From Glomus cerebriforme (Eukaryota; Glomeromycota; Glomeromycetes; Glomerales; Glomeraceae), in assembly GCA_003550305.1 (NCBI GenBank), contig QKYT01000125.1:1-64000 (forward strand): a stretch of 64,000 bases of DNA, given 5' to 3'. The notes beneath the pieces were generated by a model. The model was not told the DNA's origin. It ran no database searches and saw nothing but the letters and a program-made list of their open reading frames with translations. A program made the position numbers and the translations under genes. This document shows positions 1 through 12,089 of the stretch, one piece after another (position 1 is the first letter of the stretch; every line of letters starts with the position of its first letter).

Positions 1-199
1 TTTTTTTTTTTTGTTGATCATTTAAAATCACGTGTATATGTTCCCGGAATCTTAATCTTAAAAATTTACTACTTTACCCAAATTAAGGGGCCGGGTTCGA
101 TCTCGTAATTTTTGGTCAGCATTACAGCATTAAGAAATTAATCATAATAGATGACAAATAGGATTTTCACATCAAATTTCTCTATGAAGTTTGCTATTT

Positions 200-575
200 A
201 TCACCGGTGGTGATCATCACCGGTGTTTTCAAGTTTGGTAATTCCGGTAATTCCGGCCCAAATTTAAGTGATTGACAAATAATTTCCTTTTTCGGATCCT
301 GTGTAACCAAAATTTCCAATTTTGAAAGAAACAAAATTGTTTTTTGGAGCGTATAACGTTACCTAAATATCCATAAAAGGAAATTCCGCCCAGCGTTAAA
401 GTTTTGGCCAAAATTAAGGATGTGACGACTAACATATGACGAATAAACTTTTATATCAAAAAAATTCTGTCCCTGAAATAAATAGTAAAAATTGAAAACT
501 GGGGATGTGACACAATGTGATGAATTATTACATATATAAAGTCACGTGATATCAGTGATGATCACCACTGGTGAT
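200..575 (+). mobile_element. MITE, copy A (ends built from ATCACC/GGTGAT palindromes)
   Basis: The left end reads ATCACCGGTGGTGATCATCA and the right end is its imperfect inverse, finishing CCACTGGTGAT, so both termini are overlapping palindromes. The internal sequence has AATTCCGGCC, an AACGTTACC stretch, a CTGTCCCTGAAATAAATAGT stretch and CACGTGAT near the right end. In reverse orientation the same core is present at 26294-26661, and a decayed copy lies around 15240-15580. No coding capacity is visible, and no target duplication could be identified with confidence. Confidence 0.75.
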
Positions 576-2262
576 TTGTAATATTTTTCTTTCTCTATTT
601 ATATAATATTACAATTATATTATATATATATATATTAAGACAAGTTAATTGAATTTATTGTATTAATGTCTAAAGGATGAATACATAGAATAAATCATGA
701 ATACATCTTCTATAAGAAAAGTCACACAAAATAGAGATTTGCAAGATCTGTTTTTATGTATGTTAGCTCATTAAATTACATATTCTATTATATACTAGGA
801 AATGAAAACCATTTTAAGTCCAGAGTGCATATTTTTATTTTTATTTTATTTTTTTTTAGTAGTCAATAGTGGTATAAATTATAATTGCATATGTATGCTG
901 TGTTACATGTATTGTTTATTTATTTATTATCAATCAATCAAATTTAAGACACGTGACCGGACAAATGAAAATTATCATATAATCATAATAGTTATCACTT
1001 CACATAAAAATATATAGTTCTTCACTTTGCTCCAGATAATAATAAGTCTAATAAAAAATTGTTTCAATTCCTCAGAATATGCCATTTTATAAGATAAATT
1101 ATATGAAAAAGTAAATAATAGGAAGTATTTTGGGATGGGTTAGTCCATTAAATTACATATTAATTATTTAAGTTTAATAAAAAAATGTATATCAAAATGT
1201 ATTTCAAAAGTGAGTTAGTTTATCAATTAGCATATATAGTTAACTCTTGATATAATGAACTCTAAAGTCTGAATCTCAACTTTACTATAAGTTCATTATA
1301 TAAAGATTTTGATTAGTTAATTCTAAGATTGCTTAACAAAACTAGGAAGTTTAGCAAATAGATAAAATAATAAAATGTAGTAATTTGACAAAATTATATT
1401 AAAGTTTTATTAAAAATTAGTAAAACTTAATAAAAAAGCAAAATCTGTTAAAATCTATTATAAATAGTAAAATTGACAAAACTCTGCAAAACCATAATAA
1501 AAATATAATAAAAATTTAGTGAAACTAAGTACAGAATTTTAGAAGAATTAGACAAGCAATCCTAATTAGTTCATTATAATAATAGAATTTTAATGAATTT
1601 AATTGGTTAAAGATTATATGTTAAGTAAAATTCACTATATTAAAAGTTCACTATATTAAAGTTTAACTATAATTTAATTGTCCCAAATCCTCTATCTATC
1701 ATAAGTTATATAATAAATCTAATAAAAAATTAAAAATTCTAAATTTATATTCACATCATCAGCCCATATTTCAGCATCAATCACTAAAGCTTTCATTTCT
1801 ATAAGAGAGCATAAATCTTTGAATACAGTAGTTACTTAAATATAGCTAATTTAATTTAGACTTAATGTTATTTTTAATAAATTAAATTAAACATCCATAT
1901 GCAAGATCTGTTTTCAGTTTTTTGTATAACATACATTATATCTGCAATTTACAACTTTTTGAAAAACAGTTGAGAACATATTATAAGTAATACCATCATT
2001 TAAAATATCTATTATTTTTATACTTGTATTTCTTTCTTACTTTCCTCTTTTTTTTACAAAGTGCAAATATTATTATTGTCACTATTAATTATGATAATAA
2101 TAATTCCAAAAAAATTAGTTCAGATAAGTAGACTATTTGTTAATGCAAACCTGCATTAATATAAAAAATTATAAAAATAAAGCTATAAAATTAAAAATTC
2201 AAATTGAATTATATTTTGATTTAATAATTTAAATTTTTAATCAAAAATTTTAAAATACAGTC

Positions 2263-2892
2263 AGACCTTTATATAGTTACTTCCTATATAGTCATAACTA
2301 TCATAGATGTTACCCAAATCCCAAAATCAATTTGGGCATATAGTAAAATCCCAAATTATTTTTGGCATTCCAAATTATTTTGGCACTTTACTTAATAAAT
2401 TACATATAATCTGAATGAATTTGTACATTTCAAATTATATTTATGATATCCCAAAATAATTTGAATGGCATCTATAGTCACAACTATTTATAAGCATCTA
2501 ATTTTGAAACCCTATTTTAAATCATATCAAATTACTTCCATATAATCACAAATCAATTATAGTCATCATTTCATAATCTTAAATGTACATATTATTTTTA
2601 TTAATAAATAAACCTCTACATAATCACTGTAATTTTAATCATAAAATAATTTTAGCTAGAATTACCATATCATGTGATTAAAATTTCTTTTTAAGAATAA
2701 ATATTATACATGTAAAAATTGGCAAAATTTTTTTATTAAATAGCTATTACCAAAAATAGAAATATCCAAATTATAATTACTAATTTCAGTTGAAATTAAG
2801 AAATTTTTAATTTCAATACCTTTATATAAGTATACTTCTATACAATCACTAATTTTGAAAGAACTAATTAGGTAACTATATATATACTGTAT
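2263..2892. mobile_element. Probable pogo/Tigger-like non-autonomous element
   Basis: The left end begins TACAGTCAGACC followed by TTTATATAGTTAC. The right end is an inverted ATATATAGTTAC...ACTGTA, giving imperfect terminal inverted repeats next to TA dinucleotides. Subterminal motifs such as CCTCTACATAATCACT (about 2611) recur near 24850, where another TACAGTCGTCCCCCTCTATAG terminus is found. TACAGT ends at TA sites are typical of the pogo/Tigger group of Tc1-mariner elements; assigning this copy to that group is an inference. It contains repeated CCCAAAT motifs and no transposase. Confidence 0.5.
2406..2482 (+). repeat. Dispersed repeat shared with 45940-46015
   Basis: The segment from GAATGAATTTGTAC through AAATTATATTTATGA to AATTTGAATGGCATCTATAG is close to a second copy at about 45946-46015 in the same orientation, with scattered mismatches. 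The flanking 2310-2400 segment is rich in CCCAAAT/CCAAATT heptamers. The complementary TTGGGAT heptamers fill 44710-44840, which suggests the same repeat family occupies both deserts. Confidence 0.6.
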
Positions 2893-4034
2893 TTTATTTT
2901 TACAAATATTATTCTATTGGTAAAAATGATACTACAATTATTTTTTCAAATCTGCATAGTAATCCACAATTTCGCAATTCCAATTATGTGATTCATATAA
3001 AATACAAAATCACAACTTACTCAAAATCTAGTAATTAGATTTAATAAAATTTATATCATTCAAATTCTTTCATTAAGATGAATTGAATAGTATAATATTG
3101 TCTTTCTAATATTAATATTAACAAAAATATAACTACACAAACATTTAAAAATTTTGGAAATGAACCATAATCCAATAATTAGATTTTAATAAAGTTTATA
3201 CTATTTAATTTATATCAATAAGAAGGTTCAAATAATAGTAATTTCATTTTTCTATCATTAATATTGACAGAGGTAAAACTAGATAAATTATTTATCAAAT
3301 AAAACATGATTTAATAATTGGATTTCAATAATTTTTATATTATTTGATTCATCTTAATGAGAGAATTTGAATGATAATAGTAATTTCATTATTCTAATAT
3401 TAATATTGGTAAAATTATGCTTTAATAAATTTATAATATATAATTTTGGTCAAAATTATATTAATTTTAGCTGAAATTGTAAAATCAGACCTTAATTTCT
3501 GCAATTGTCCACAATATTACAGACTTATCTTTATCTATTAGAATAAAAAAACTATAATATTTACAAAAAATCATTTTTATTTTTAATATACTTAACTTAT
3601 AATCTAATCCAATTCAATTCAAATTTAAAAAATTTGAATTAAATTATATAAAATATTTGAAAATTACTAAACATTACCTAGATAATTAATATCTAGGTAA
3701 TTATTACCTAATTTTTTTTTTTTTTGAATATATCATATAATTTATAATAAAATGTTTTTATCTTAAATTTCTAATTCAGGATGAAAAAAATAGATATTGC
3801 TCTAGAATCTAGGCAAATTAAACTAAATCCCTAACTTTTTTTTTAAATGAAAAAAAAATTTAAATTTTTAAGCTTTTTTTAATTAAAAAAATTTTTATAT
3901 TTTTATTCATATAATGAAACTTTATTTATTATTGATTTAAAAGATTACATGTTTATTAATTAAATAAAAAAGATATTATCGAATTCATATTTATTAAAAG
4001 TCAAGATTTATATTTATTTTTTAATAAGAATATG

Positions 4035-4227
4035 CTAATAAAAATCAGAAATAGCAATAAAAAAAAAATATAAAGAGTAACAATAAAAACAAAAAGGTGA
4101 ATAAAAAGAATAAGAAAAGATAAAAGGAAAACAAAATAAATAATGAAAAAAAAATAAAAAAGGAAAACAATAAAAGAAAAAGCGTATAAATAAAAATAAA
4201 AAAAGAGTGAATAAATAAAAGGAGCAA

Positions 4228-4291
<64 letters not shown>

Positions 4292-4640
4292 AAAAAAAAA
4301 AAAAAAAAAAGAAGTGAACAAAGAAATAATGAAAGAAAAATAAAATAATGAACATTTAAAAGAAAAATGAAATGAATAAAAGGAAGAACAAAAAAAATGA
4401 AAGGAATGAATAAAAAAGAATAAAAGGAAAAAAAAAATAAAGAAAAAAAGTAGAAACAGAAAAAGAACAAAAAAATGGAATAAAAATGAAAAAATAAAAT
4501 GAAGAAATAAGTGAAAAAATAGGATGAAAAAAAACAAAAATAAAAGAAAACTAAAAAAAAAATAAAAAGAATAATAGAAGATGAAAAGGGAATGATAAAA
4601 ATAGGGATAAAAAGTTATTATCATCATTTTCAAATTAGTG
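4035..4640 (+). repeat. A-rich low-complexity tract
   Basis: About 600 bases are composed almost entirely of A with interspersed G and a few T and C. They include nearly pure A runs at roughly 4226-4250, 4252-4286 and 4290-4310. The strand bias is extreme. Open frames here encode only Phe, Leu, Tyr, Ile and Ser homopolymer-like strings and are not genes. Confidence 0.85.
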
Positions 4641-7159
4641 TGATTAGATGATTTGTCAATTAATTAAAATTAAGCTACTAAAAACTCCAAAAACAGCTGA
4701 AAACAATTAATTTATTAAAAATACTACTTATTTTATATGCTAAAACATAAAAAAATCCATTTAATAATTATTTTTTTAAAAAAAAATTGAACTTTACTTT
4801 TCTTTAAAGAATAAAAAACTACTAATACAAGAAGAACTAATAAGGAAATACTACTCTTTTCAAATTTTTTATCCAAAAACCAAAGATCTAAATAAAAAAA
4901 ATAGTTAGAAATGAAAAAAAAGGAAAAAAACTAACAAAATAAAAAAAATTATTCCCTATTACTTGAAGAGAGTTGTTATGAAAGTATTATGAACCTTTAG
5001 AAACTCTAAGAATTAGTTTTAAGAATCTTTAGGAATTAGGTTTTTAGAAATTAGTTTATAAGCTTTAGCAAAAACAAAAAAGACAAATGATAAAAAATAA
5101 TTAATAAGGTTATACAATAGTAGTTTAGAGTTACGTAAATCAAATGATATTTATAATTTATATAGTAAAATATGATTTTATTTTTGTAATTATAGAATCA
5201 ATTTTTATTTATTACAAATTAATCACTAATTATATTAATTTGAAAATGATAATAAAATAATAAGCAAAAGATAATTAGAAGAAGACGATGAAGGAACTAA
5301 TTGACCAAATGAAAAGCAAAATCTATAAAATAAGAAAAAATTAAGTTAGTAAAAAATGAAATGTAATTAATAATCAAAAATAGAAAAAAATATACCTTAA
5401 TATAAAGAAAAACTGAAAAAGAAAAGTAAAAGACCTAAAAAATAAAATAAAGTTAGTAAAAAGTAAAAAATATAAGAAATAAAATATAAAAATAAAATAA
5501 AAAAATAAAAACTTAGAAGAAATACAAAATAACAAACCTTAATTGCAAAATTAAAAAAAAGCAAAAGAATCTAAAGAAATAAAATAAAGTTAGTAAGGAA
5601 CAAGTGTAAAAAATAATATAAAGAAAAAGAAAGAAAACATACCTTTATGCAAGCTGAAATACTAAACAAGATTTAAAGAAAAATATGAAAATGCAAAATA
5701 ATAAATAAAATAAATATTTTATTAGTTATAATTTAAAATTATAATGCGTTTTTGTATTATTACATAATGTGTCTTTTAATTCATATGATTTTATGATTCC
5801 AAAATAATAAAAAATTAAAAAAATTAAAGATCCAGTGCAGAAATCAAACCTGTATTTCTAAGATAAAAAAAATTATTTAGCATTTTAACCACTGAAATAA
5901 CTGAGCAAATCTAATAATTATTAACAAATAATAGTTATATTTATATATTATAAATTATGTGACATATTTAAAAAAAAAAAATACAGGTAATGATGATTAT
6001 CTAGGCATCAATTATTCAAGCAATGATCATTCAGATGATGTTTAGCAATTCCCAAAATATTTAATATAATCTAATCTATTAAAAGCTTTATTTATAAAAA
6101 AACTATATTATTACAAAAGTTACAAGAATAAAATTACAAAAATTAAATAAAAACTTATTTGTAAAAAGCTATAAAAATTAAAAAAAATAAGATATTGTGA
6201 TAATTAACAAATAAATATTACTAATGCAAAAATTATTTATTGTTATAATTATTATAATTTCAAATTATTATTAATATAATACTATAAAATTTTATAAACT
6301 ATTATATAGTTTTGATAATTAGTATATTTAAAAATAAGCATTCTTTGGTTTAAATTATAATACTTTTAGCTTGTGTTATGATGAGTAATAACTGGTATTA
6401 TATGCAAAAAAAGAAATATTTATTATTAAAATTATATAGTAAATTATTTAACTTTAAAGTTATTTTTTAACTAACTTTTTATATAACTGCCAATATATAT
6501 ATTACCGTTTTTTTCATTTGATTTGTGTAATATAAAGTGGCCAAATACTTTTGACCTTTGAGTTACATGATATATAACTTAAAAAGCTAAAAAAGATAAT
6601 CTAAAATGCAAAAACAGAATTTATCTTTACATTTAAGTTTTACATGTTATTTCTTATCATTTATAAGGTTTTGCATATTAAAAATAAAGATAAATAATAA
6701 TTTGCAAAAGAAAATTTTATATTTTAAAAAACAAACTGAAATTTTATTAGAAAGAATAAAGTATGTACAAATAATAAATTACTATATATTGCTGTTATTA
6801 AATATCCCTTTTCAAATATAATGCTTAAATCATTTAAAGGGTTGCAATAATAGCAATATTTTAATTTCTGAATGTTATTCATTAATAATATATCTGAACT
6901 AATTTTATTCTAAAGTGTAAATGAACCTATCTATTTGAAACAAGTTCACTATCAGAATTAACAATTAACTCAACTTATATAACAACATTTATTACAGTAA
7001 TTAAACCAATCTATATATTCTTACATCTTAACATGTATTAGCTAAAATTAAGTATGTAATTTGACAAGATCTAATATAAGTTGATATTTAAATTTTAACA
7101 AAAAGGTTTTAAATTTATCATCTGTTTCATATTATATAAAAAAAAAAAAATATTCATTA

Positions 7160-8998
7160 TTAAATTCCCTCATTTGCTGGATCTTCTTCATAATTTTCCT
7201 TAGTATTATAACCTTCAACAGAATTATCTTTCTCATGATCTTCACCCACAAAATAAGTTACTATTTGATCTGCTTCAGCATCTTCAACTCCTTTAACATC
7301 TTCAATCTCTTCAGCCTCTTCGGTCTTTTCTTCTCCTTCCTCTTCATCCCAAAATATAAAAGACATTTCTGTCCTTGGAAAAGCCACATGAGAATTAATA
7401 CATTTAACAAATTTTAAAGTGCCGGATGTTCTAATTACAATACTTAACATATTTTTTTGTGGATAAATAGCCAACAATTCGTGTTCTTCAGCAACATAAT
7501 GGGTTCCACCTTCCCATTTTTCATCCCATTGACCTTCAATACAAAATAATGTGACATCCACTCCAATTCTATCTTGAGCTTGATCATGAATTACAGTATA
7601 ATTACTGGATTGAAATTGTCGAAATTCTGATGCTATACCCGTAACTTGCCAATTTGAAATTTCATTAAGATAATTTGCAAAAGTTTTTGACCTAAAGAAT
7701 TCATAAACATATTTACAAAAAGATGTTGATGAATCTTTATACTCTTTAATGTTAATATTTTCAAAATCTTCAAAATCACAAACTTCTGAATTTTTAAGAA
7801 GATGATATTTTCTAATGAAAGGAGGTCCTGTTGGTAATTCTTCCCATCCAGTTTCTTTTATACTCTTTATCATTTTTTCGAAAACATCATCTCGTAAAAA
7901 TCCTGTTATGAGAACATAAGAATCTTTTTGTAATCTATTTAATATTCTCTGTTTATTTTTTTCATTCAAGTAAACAGGACTTATAATGTCTCTAAGATCA
8001 AAATCTTCTTGGGTAGGTGATAGGAAATCTGCACGTGATAATCTAGTATTTAAAGGTCCATGAAACCATCCAGAAATTGAATAACGAATTTTTGTTGAAG
8101 ATATAACTTCAGATACTTGATGAAAGGATGTAGGACTAAGTGCAAAGAAAGCCATTGTATTCCATTTTGGTGTAACCGAAAGAGTTATTTCGTTCGGATG
8201 TCCTTGAGAATCTCTAAAAAAAACATAAATTAATAAGTATGAAATATATTATAATAAAAAAAATTATATCTTTTTTTTCTATTATTACATGTTAAATAAT
8301 TCCAAAGCGCCACCGTCTTCTTTCGACCAATCTTCATCGACCAAATAAATAATAAAAGCTATCCTCCTTCCGTGCATAAAATCATCATCTTTAATATCAT
8401 CGTCGTGACACAAGAGATAATTTCCCTTTCCATATTTATGAGCAGACAAATCAGGAGTATAATCTAGATCAATTCCTACTAAATCAGACATTGTACGAAT
8501 GAAAACGCCAGAATAAATTGTATCACGCAATTTAGAAAGATGAGGCTTTTCGCAAGTTTTTAAATCTAAACTTTGATAAAAATCATAAAGATCATTAGAT
8601 TTATGATCAAAATCTAATTCTTTAATTTCATCTTTTACATTAGAAAGAAATTCATTATCAAATATATTTGGTAAAAGAGCAGCAGGAAATGGCGAGTTAT
8701 AAATTACTGCTTGTGAAGTTTCATGAGTAAATGTCTGGTTTTTTTTAAATGCAAAACAAAATCTTCTAATAAAATCTGGGTTTACATAGTTTGTATTTAA
8801 TATATCCAGTACTATTTCTTCCGAAATTGTATAATTTTGTTCATTCTCATCTGGAATTTCCAAAGTTTCTATCGATTTTTCTATCGGATTGTTATTATTA
8901 TCTAGAGGGATTGTATCAAGTTTTTGTTTCTTGTGTGGTATGGGTGTAGTGTCATTTTCTTCTAATTCCTGGGAGAGATGATTTTTTAAAGTTGACAT
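7160..8998 (-). CDS. TPA1: Prolyl 3,4-dihydroxylase, Tpa1/Ofd1/OGFOD1 family
   Basis: Two exons (8289-8998 and 7160-8213) are joined across a 75-nt GT-AG intron and give 587 residues. The family are Fe(II)/2-oxoglutarate dioxygenases that hydroxylate a proline of ribosomal protein uS12 and influence translation termination. The N-terminal half carries the catalytic double-stranded beta-helix: His198 and Asp199/200 in LLCHDDD, the distal iron ligand His268 in SPTSFHQVSEV, and Arg280 in position to bind 2-oxoglutarate. The phrase ISGWFHGP follows, as expected. The second, non-catalytic oxygenase-like domain fills the C-terminal half. The last about 60 residues are very acidic (Glu/Asp-rich), as in several family members. 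The N terminus is a polar tail of about 50 residues. A T-rich tract lies just upstream of the start codon. The family assignment is secure; function in this organism is inferred. Confidence 0.93.
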
Positions 8999-10289
8999 GA
9001 TAAATAGATGAAAAATTTTTTTTTTTTTTTTTTAATTTGGTAATGAATATTTATTTGATTATCAGTAAATTCACGTGATATAATATTTGATGATTGTTTT
9101 TTTTTCGGTTTATTGTAAATCTTCGCACGATCACTCTTTAAAATTTCAAAAATCAGGTAATAAAAAAAACATGGATTCTCTTTAGTAAAAGATGTATAAG
9201 ATGTATTAGGAAAGTATTAAAAAGCAAATCAACCGCAGTAGTCTACGAACTTAATTTGATCTGCGGGAAATTCTGCCCAAAATAATCATTGGGCGGGAAT
9301 TTTTGTCTCACTATTTAGTTAAACGAAATGGCGAATGCCGATCCCTTCCGCCAAGCATTACAGCATTATAACCGGATTCTATAATAAATAATTTTTCGGC
9401 ACTTCGCTTATGGAAATTCATATCATTTATCAAGTTTATGAAAAATATTCCCCAAAGCGAGATTGATATGAAAGGAATTTCAAAAAAAAGAAGAAAAATT
9501 AATCGATTGTTTGACGATACGACGATACTGTAACATGATATAATCATAACGTAATCTACTTAATCTACTTAATCTACATATCAGCCGATATCTAATTTAT
9601 CTAATTCGGATACAAATAGCAAGAATATTTGGAATGTTAAAAGCCGATAAACCCAATTTTAAAAAGAAAATATGACATAATAAAAGTTTAACAAATTCTA
9701 TTTTGGGTTATTTTTTTTTTTTTTTTTTTGAAGAAAAAACTAGAGACTAAAAAAAAGGTTCGCTGCGTCTTTAATAAATAGTTTATAGTTAAAACTTGTT
9801 CACCATATTCGTAAATATTAATAATTAATTAGGATATAATCATATGAAATTGCCATTGACGTAAAATCAATGAAAGTAAATTTTTTGACTGGTTACATTT
9901 AAGTTATCGAACCAAAATAATAATTTATTGTCCTTATTATCCGTATAGAAAAATAAAAATAGGTTAATTACGATTATTTGATAACAACGTTCATTACTGA
10001 CGACATGAAAAGACGTAAACTTCATTTAAATGGCAGTAATGACGCACAAAATAAATTTCAAATCTCCGAAAACGTTCCTTTATATCCGAAAACTTCCGGT
10101 ATAAAATGTATATTATCTTCTATATCAAATTAATTGCCATAAAGACCACACAAAGATTTTTTTTACTTATTGGCTATTAATGAAAACGCATTTTATTTAA
10201 CTCAAACTCAAACTAAGAAAGTTATACTCGTACTACACCCACAAAACACAAAAAAAAACAAACAATCAACATCAAATACATTATGCATA
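8999..10289. other. Intergenic region upstream of the hydroxylase
   Basis: No gene is supported here. It should contain the promoter of the minus-strand hydroxylase. A small hairpin, TGCCCAA...TTGGGCG, lies near 9270-9295. The motif AGCATTACAGCATTA near 9353 also occurs near 118-132, so it is probably part of a dispersed repeat. The minus-strand frame at 9311-9547 shows no recognisable protein. Confidence 0.5.
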
Positions 10290-10520
10290 ATGTCAAGAAC
10301 AGGTTTCACTATAATTCCGTTTGTTTTGATTCGATAATTTAAGGAGAAAGCACGACATTATCCTTCCGTTATCCAAAATGTTATCTTTATAATCGCTAAT
10401 CTCGTATCTGCAGCCGCTCCCCCTTCAAACAAAATAATTAATAATATTATTGCAGATCCTTCTTTCAAGTTCGAAAAGGAAATTATTGCTAATCTGAAAT
10501 CATTTTTAATTAAGTACTGA
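10290..10520 (+). CDS. Possible 39-residue microprotein with one intron
   Basis: The model is exon 1 at 10290-10302 (ATGTCAAGAACAG), a 111-nt intron with GT donor, a CTAAT branch-like site about 18 nt before the CTGCAG acceptor, and exon 2 at 10414-10520. The product begins MSRTAAPPSNKIINNIIADP and ends KSFLIKY, with no transmembrane segment after splicing. Without splicing, the same frame meets a TAA at codon 16; it then encodes a hydrophobic run before the shared C-terminal part, so a retained-intron reading could look like a broken secreted protein. An A/C-rich 5' leader precedes the ATG. I do not recognise the product; the splice geometry is the main support. Confidence 0.4.
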
Positions 10521-10635
10521 ACGTGGTGACTACTAATTACATATTGCTATACAATTCTATTGATTCAATAATATACATATAAATTTTTTTTAATGCTAAA
10601 TAAAAATCCTTGTTAAAATTTACATCTAATTGAAT

Positions 10636-12089
10636 CTACTTATTTTTTTCTATGAGAGACAACATTGCCATAACAAGTATAGCCATTAAAGGACCAACAG
10701 CAGCGTATGAATAAAACAATAATGTAGCCATCTCTCCTTGATAATTCCCCGTTAATTGTGCTAAATTCATGCAATTAACAGCAGGAGGTCCACTTGACAT
10801 AGACATCAATATGAACCAAAACATTGGATCAGCCAAGTAATAATCCTTTGTATATATTATAATAATCGTTCCAATTATAGGCATTATTGCAAATCGACAT
10901 AACATCACATATGATATTTGTGGGATAATTTCTCTTGTATTACCACTTGGAAGAGTCTTTACTTGAGCCCCAAGTGTCAACAGAGTTAAAGGCACCGATA
11001 TTTTCCCTAACTGTTCTACAGTACGCGTAAGTGTAGCATATAGTGGAGCATCCACGCCAAAAAAAATCCCTTTTAAAAATGGAACTGTTCCGATAATCAA
11101 TGCAATAATAGCTGCGTACAATGGTGGATTCATGATCTCCTTAATAGGTTTGAGCGCTCTACGAACAAAGTTCATGATTCGAACCCCTATGTTGACACTC
11201 TTTTTTTCGATAGATTTGAAAATTAAAGGTGTATGTTCGGAGACCAAGGAATTAGTTTGTCTCTCATCATTGTGAAAACCTGGCAATGGCTGATGTTCGA
11301 TTGAAATAACTAATTCTTCATCTGATGACTCTTTTCTTAACAAGTATGTTCCTAAACTCCACCTGTATAAATAAATAAATACAATTATTATTTATTACAA
11401 AAAAAAAGGAAAAAGATCGACATATTAGTTAAAAACACGAACCGCGACAAGTTACCCAAGAGGGTGGCTAATAATATATAGGACATTCCCCGTTTTACGG
11501 CTTCTTTTGGACTATCATTTTCATCACGAAGTAAAATGTTTATTGCATCCGTACTTCCAATCCCTTCCAATAAACCTAATGTAAGACTTGTTACGTTATT
11601 GAAAATTATACCGGTCATTACAAATCTTGTTACTGAAGGTGTAAGGTTTAATAATTTTCCGCCGATCGCTCCAAGAGAACTACTCAGTATAACAAGAACC
11701 ACGTATAAAGTTGGCATTGGCCATAATCGTATTAAAGTATCCAAGTCGATATCCGCCGCAATATTTGCAAGTAACAGACATGGCATGAAAATCTTTATTA
11801 TCAATTGAGAAAGTCCCTATAAATTTAAAGAAATTTACTTTTGATTTTAGTAAAGGCCAGAAATTTTGATTGGATTTGAGAAAAAAAAATCCTCACCTTT
11901 TGTATTGAATTGGTTATTATTCCAAGTGATGCTGCTACATATCCAATAAGACACAATAGAACAACTTGTGAAGTCGACTATAATAATAAATAGAAATAAT
12001 TTTAGTCATAAGATTTATTTTATTGATGATCATAAAAAAAGCATTTTCTATACCTGAATAGAAGAAAGTAAAAGTTTAGAAAGATCCAT
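10636..12089 (-). CDS. PIN-like / auxin efflux carrier family transporter
   Basis: Four exons (12054-12089, 11897-11977, 11437-11816, 10636-11362) give 407 residues in one frame. The N terminus, MDLSKLLLSSIQ joined to STSQVVLLCLIGYVAASLGI, is the usual first helix of this family. KIFMPCLLLANIA resembles the conserved second-helix motif seen in fungal Ecm3-like and plant PILS proteins. A polar, Glu/Ser-rich central loop (around LLRKESSDEELVIS) separates the N- and C-terminal membrane halves. The second half has PFLKGIFFGVDAPLYATL and a helix with SVPLTLLTLGAQ. About ten membrane segments are expected. Relatives sit in the endoplasmic reticulum or plasma membrane; the substrate cannot be told from sequence. 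The last exon ends with a basic LIEKNK tail. The exon 3 donor, GT followed by GTTTTT, was chosen because it alone keeps the frame into exon 4. Confidence 0.88.

Larger units (their letters stand above)
1..7159. other. AT-rich gene-free region with repeats
   Basis: No convincing coding region was found here on either strand. The stretch is extremely AT-rich, with many A or T runs and short dispersed repeats. The identifiable parts are listed separately: a MITE at 200-575, a pogo-like inverted-repeat element around 2263-2892 and an A-rich tract around 4035-4640. Long apparent reading frames on the minus strand between 4000 and 4640 are poly-Phe/Leu/Tyr translations of the A-rich tract. A short GGTTCGATCTC near 94 resembles a pol III B box, but no tRNA fold surrounds it. 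Confidence 0.7.

Noticed and set aside
90..135. Possible tRNA or SINE B box (GGTTCGATCTC)
   Set aside because: No acceptor, anticodon or T-stem pairing could be built around it and no A box was found.
1240..1680. Repeated TATAATGAACT/AGTTCACTATA motifs suggesting another inverted-repeat element
   Set aside because: The ends could not be paired or bounded, and the AT-rich composition makes such matches likely by chance.
4001..4633. Three overlapping minus-strand open frames of 106-210 codons
   Set aside because: They are translations of the A-rich tract (strings of Phe, Leu, Tyr, Ser) with no protein-like composition.
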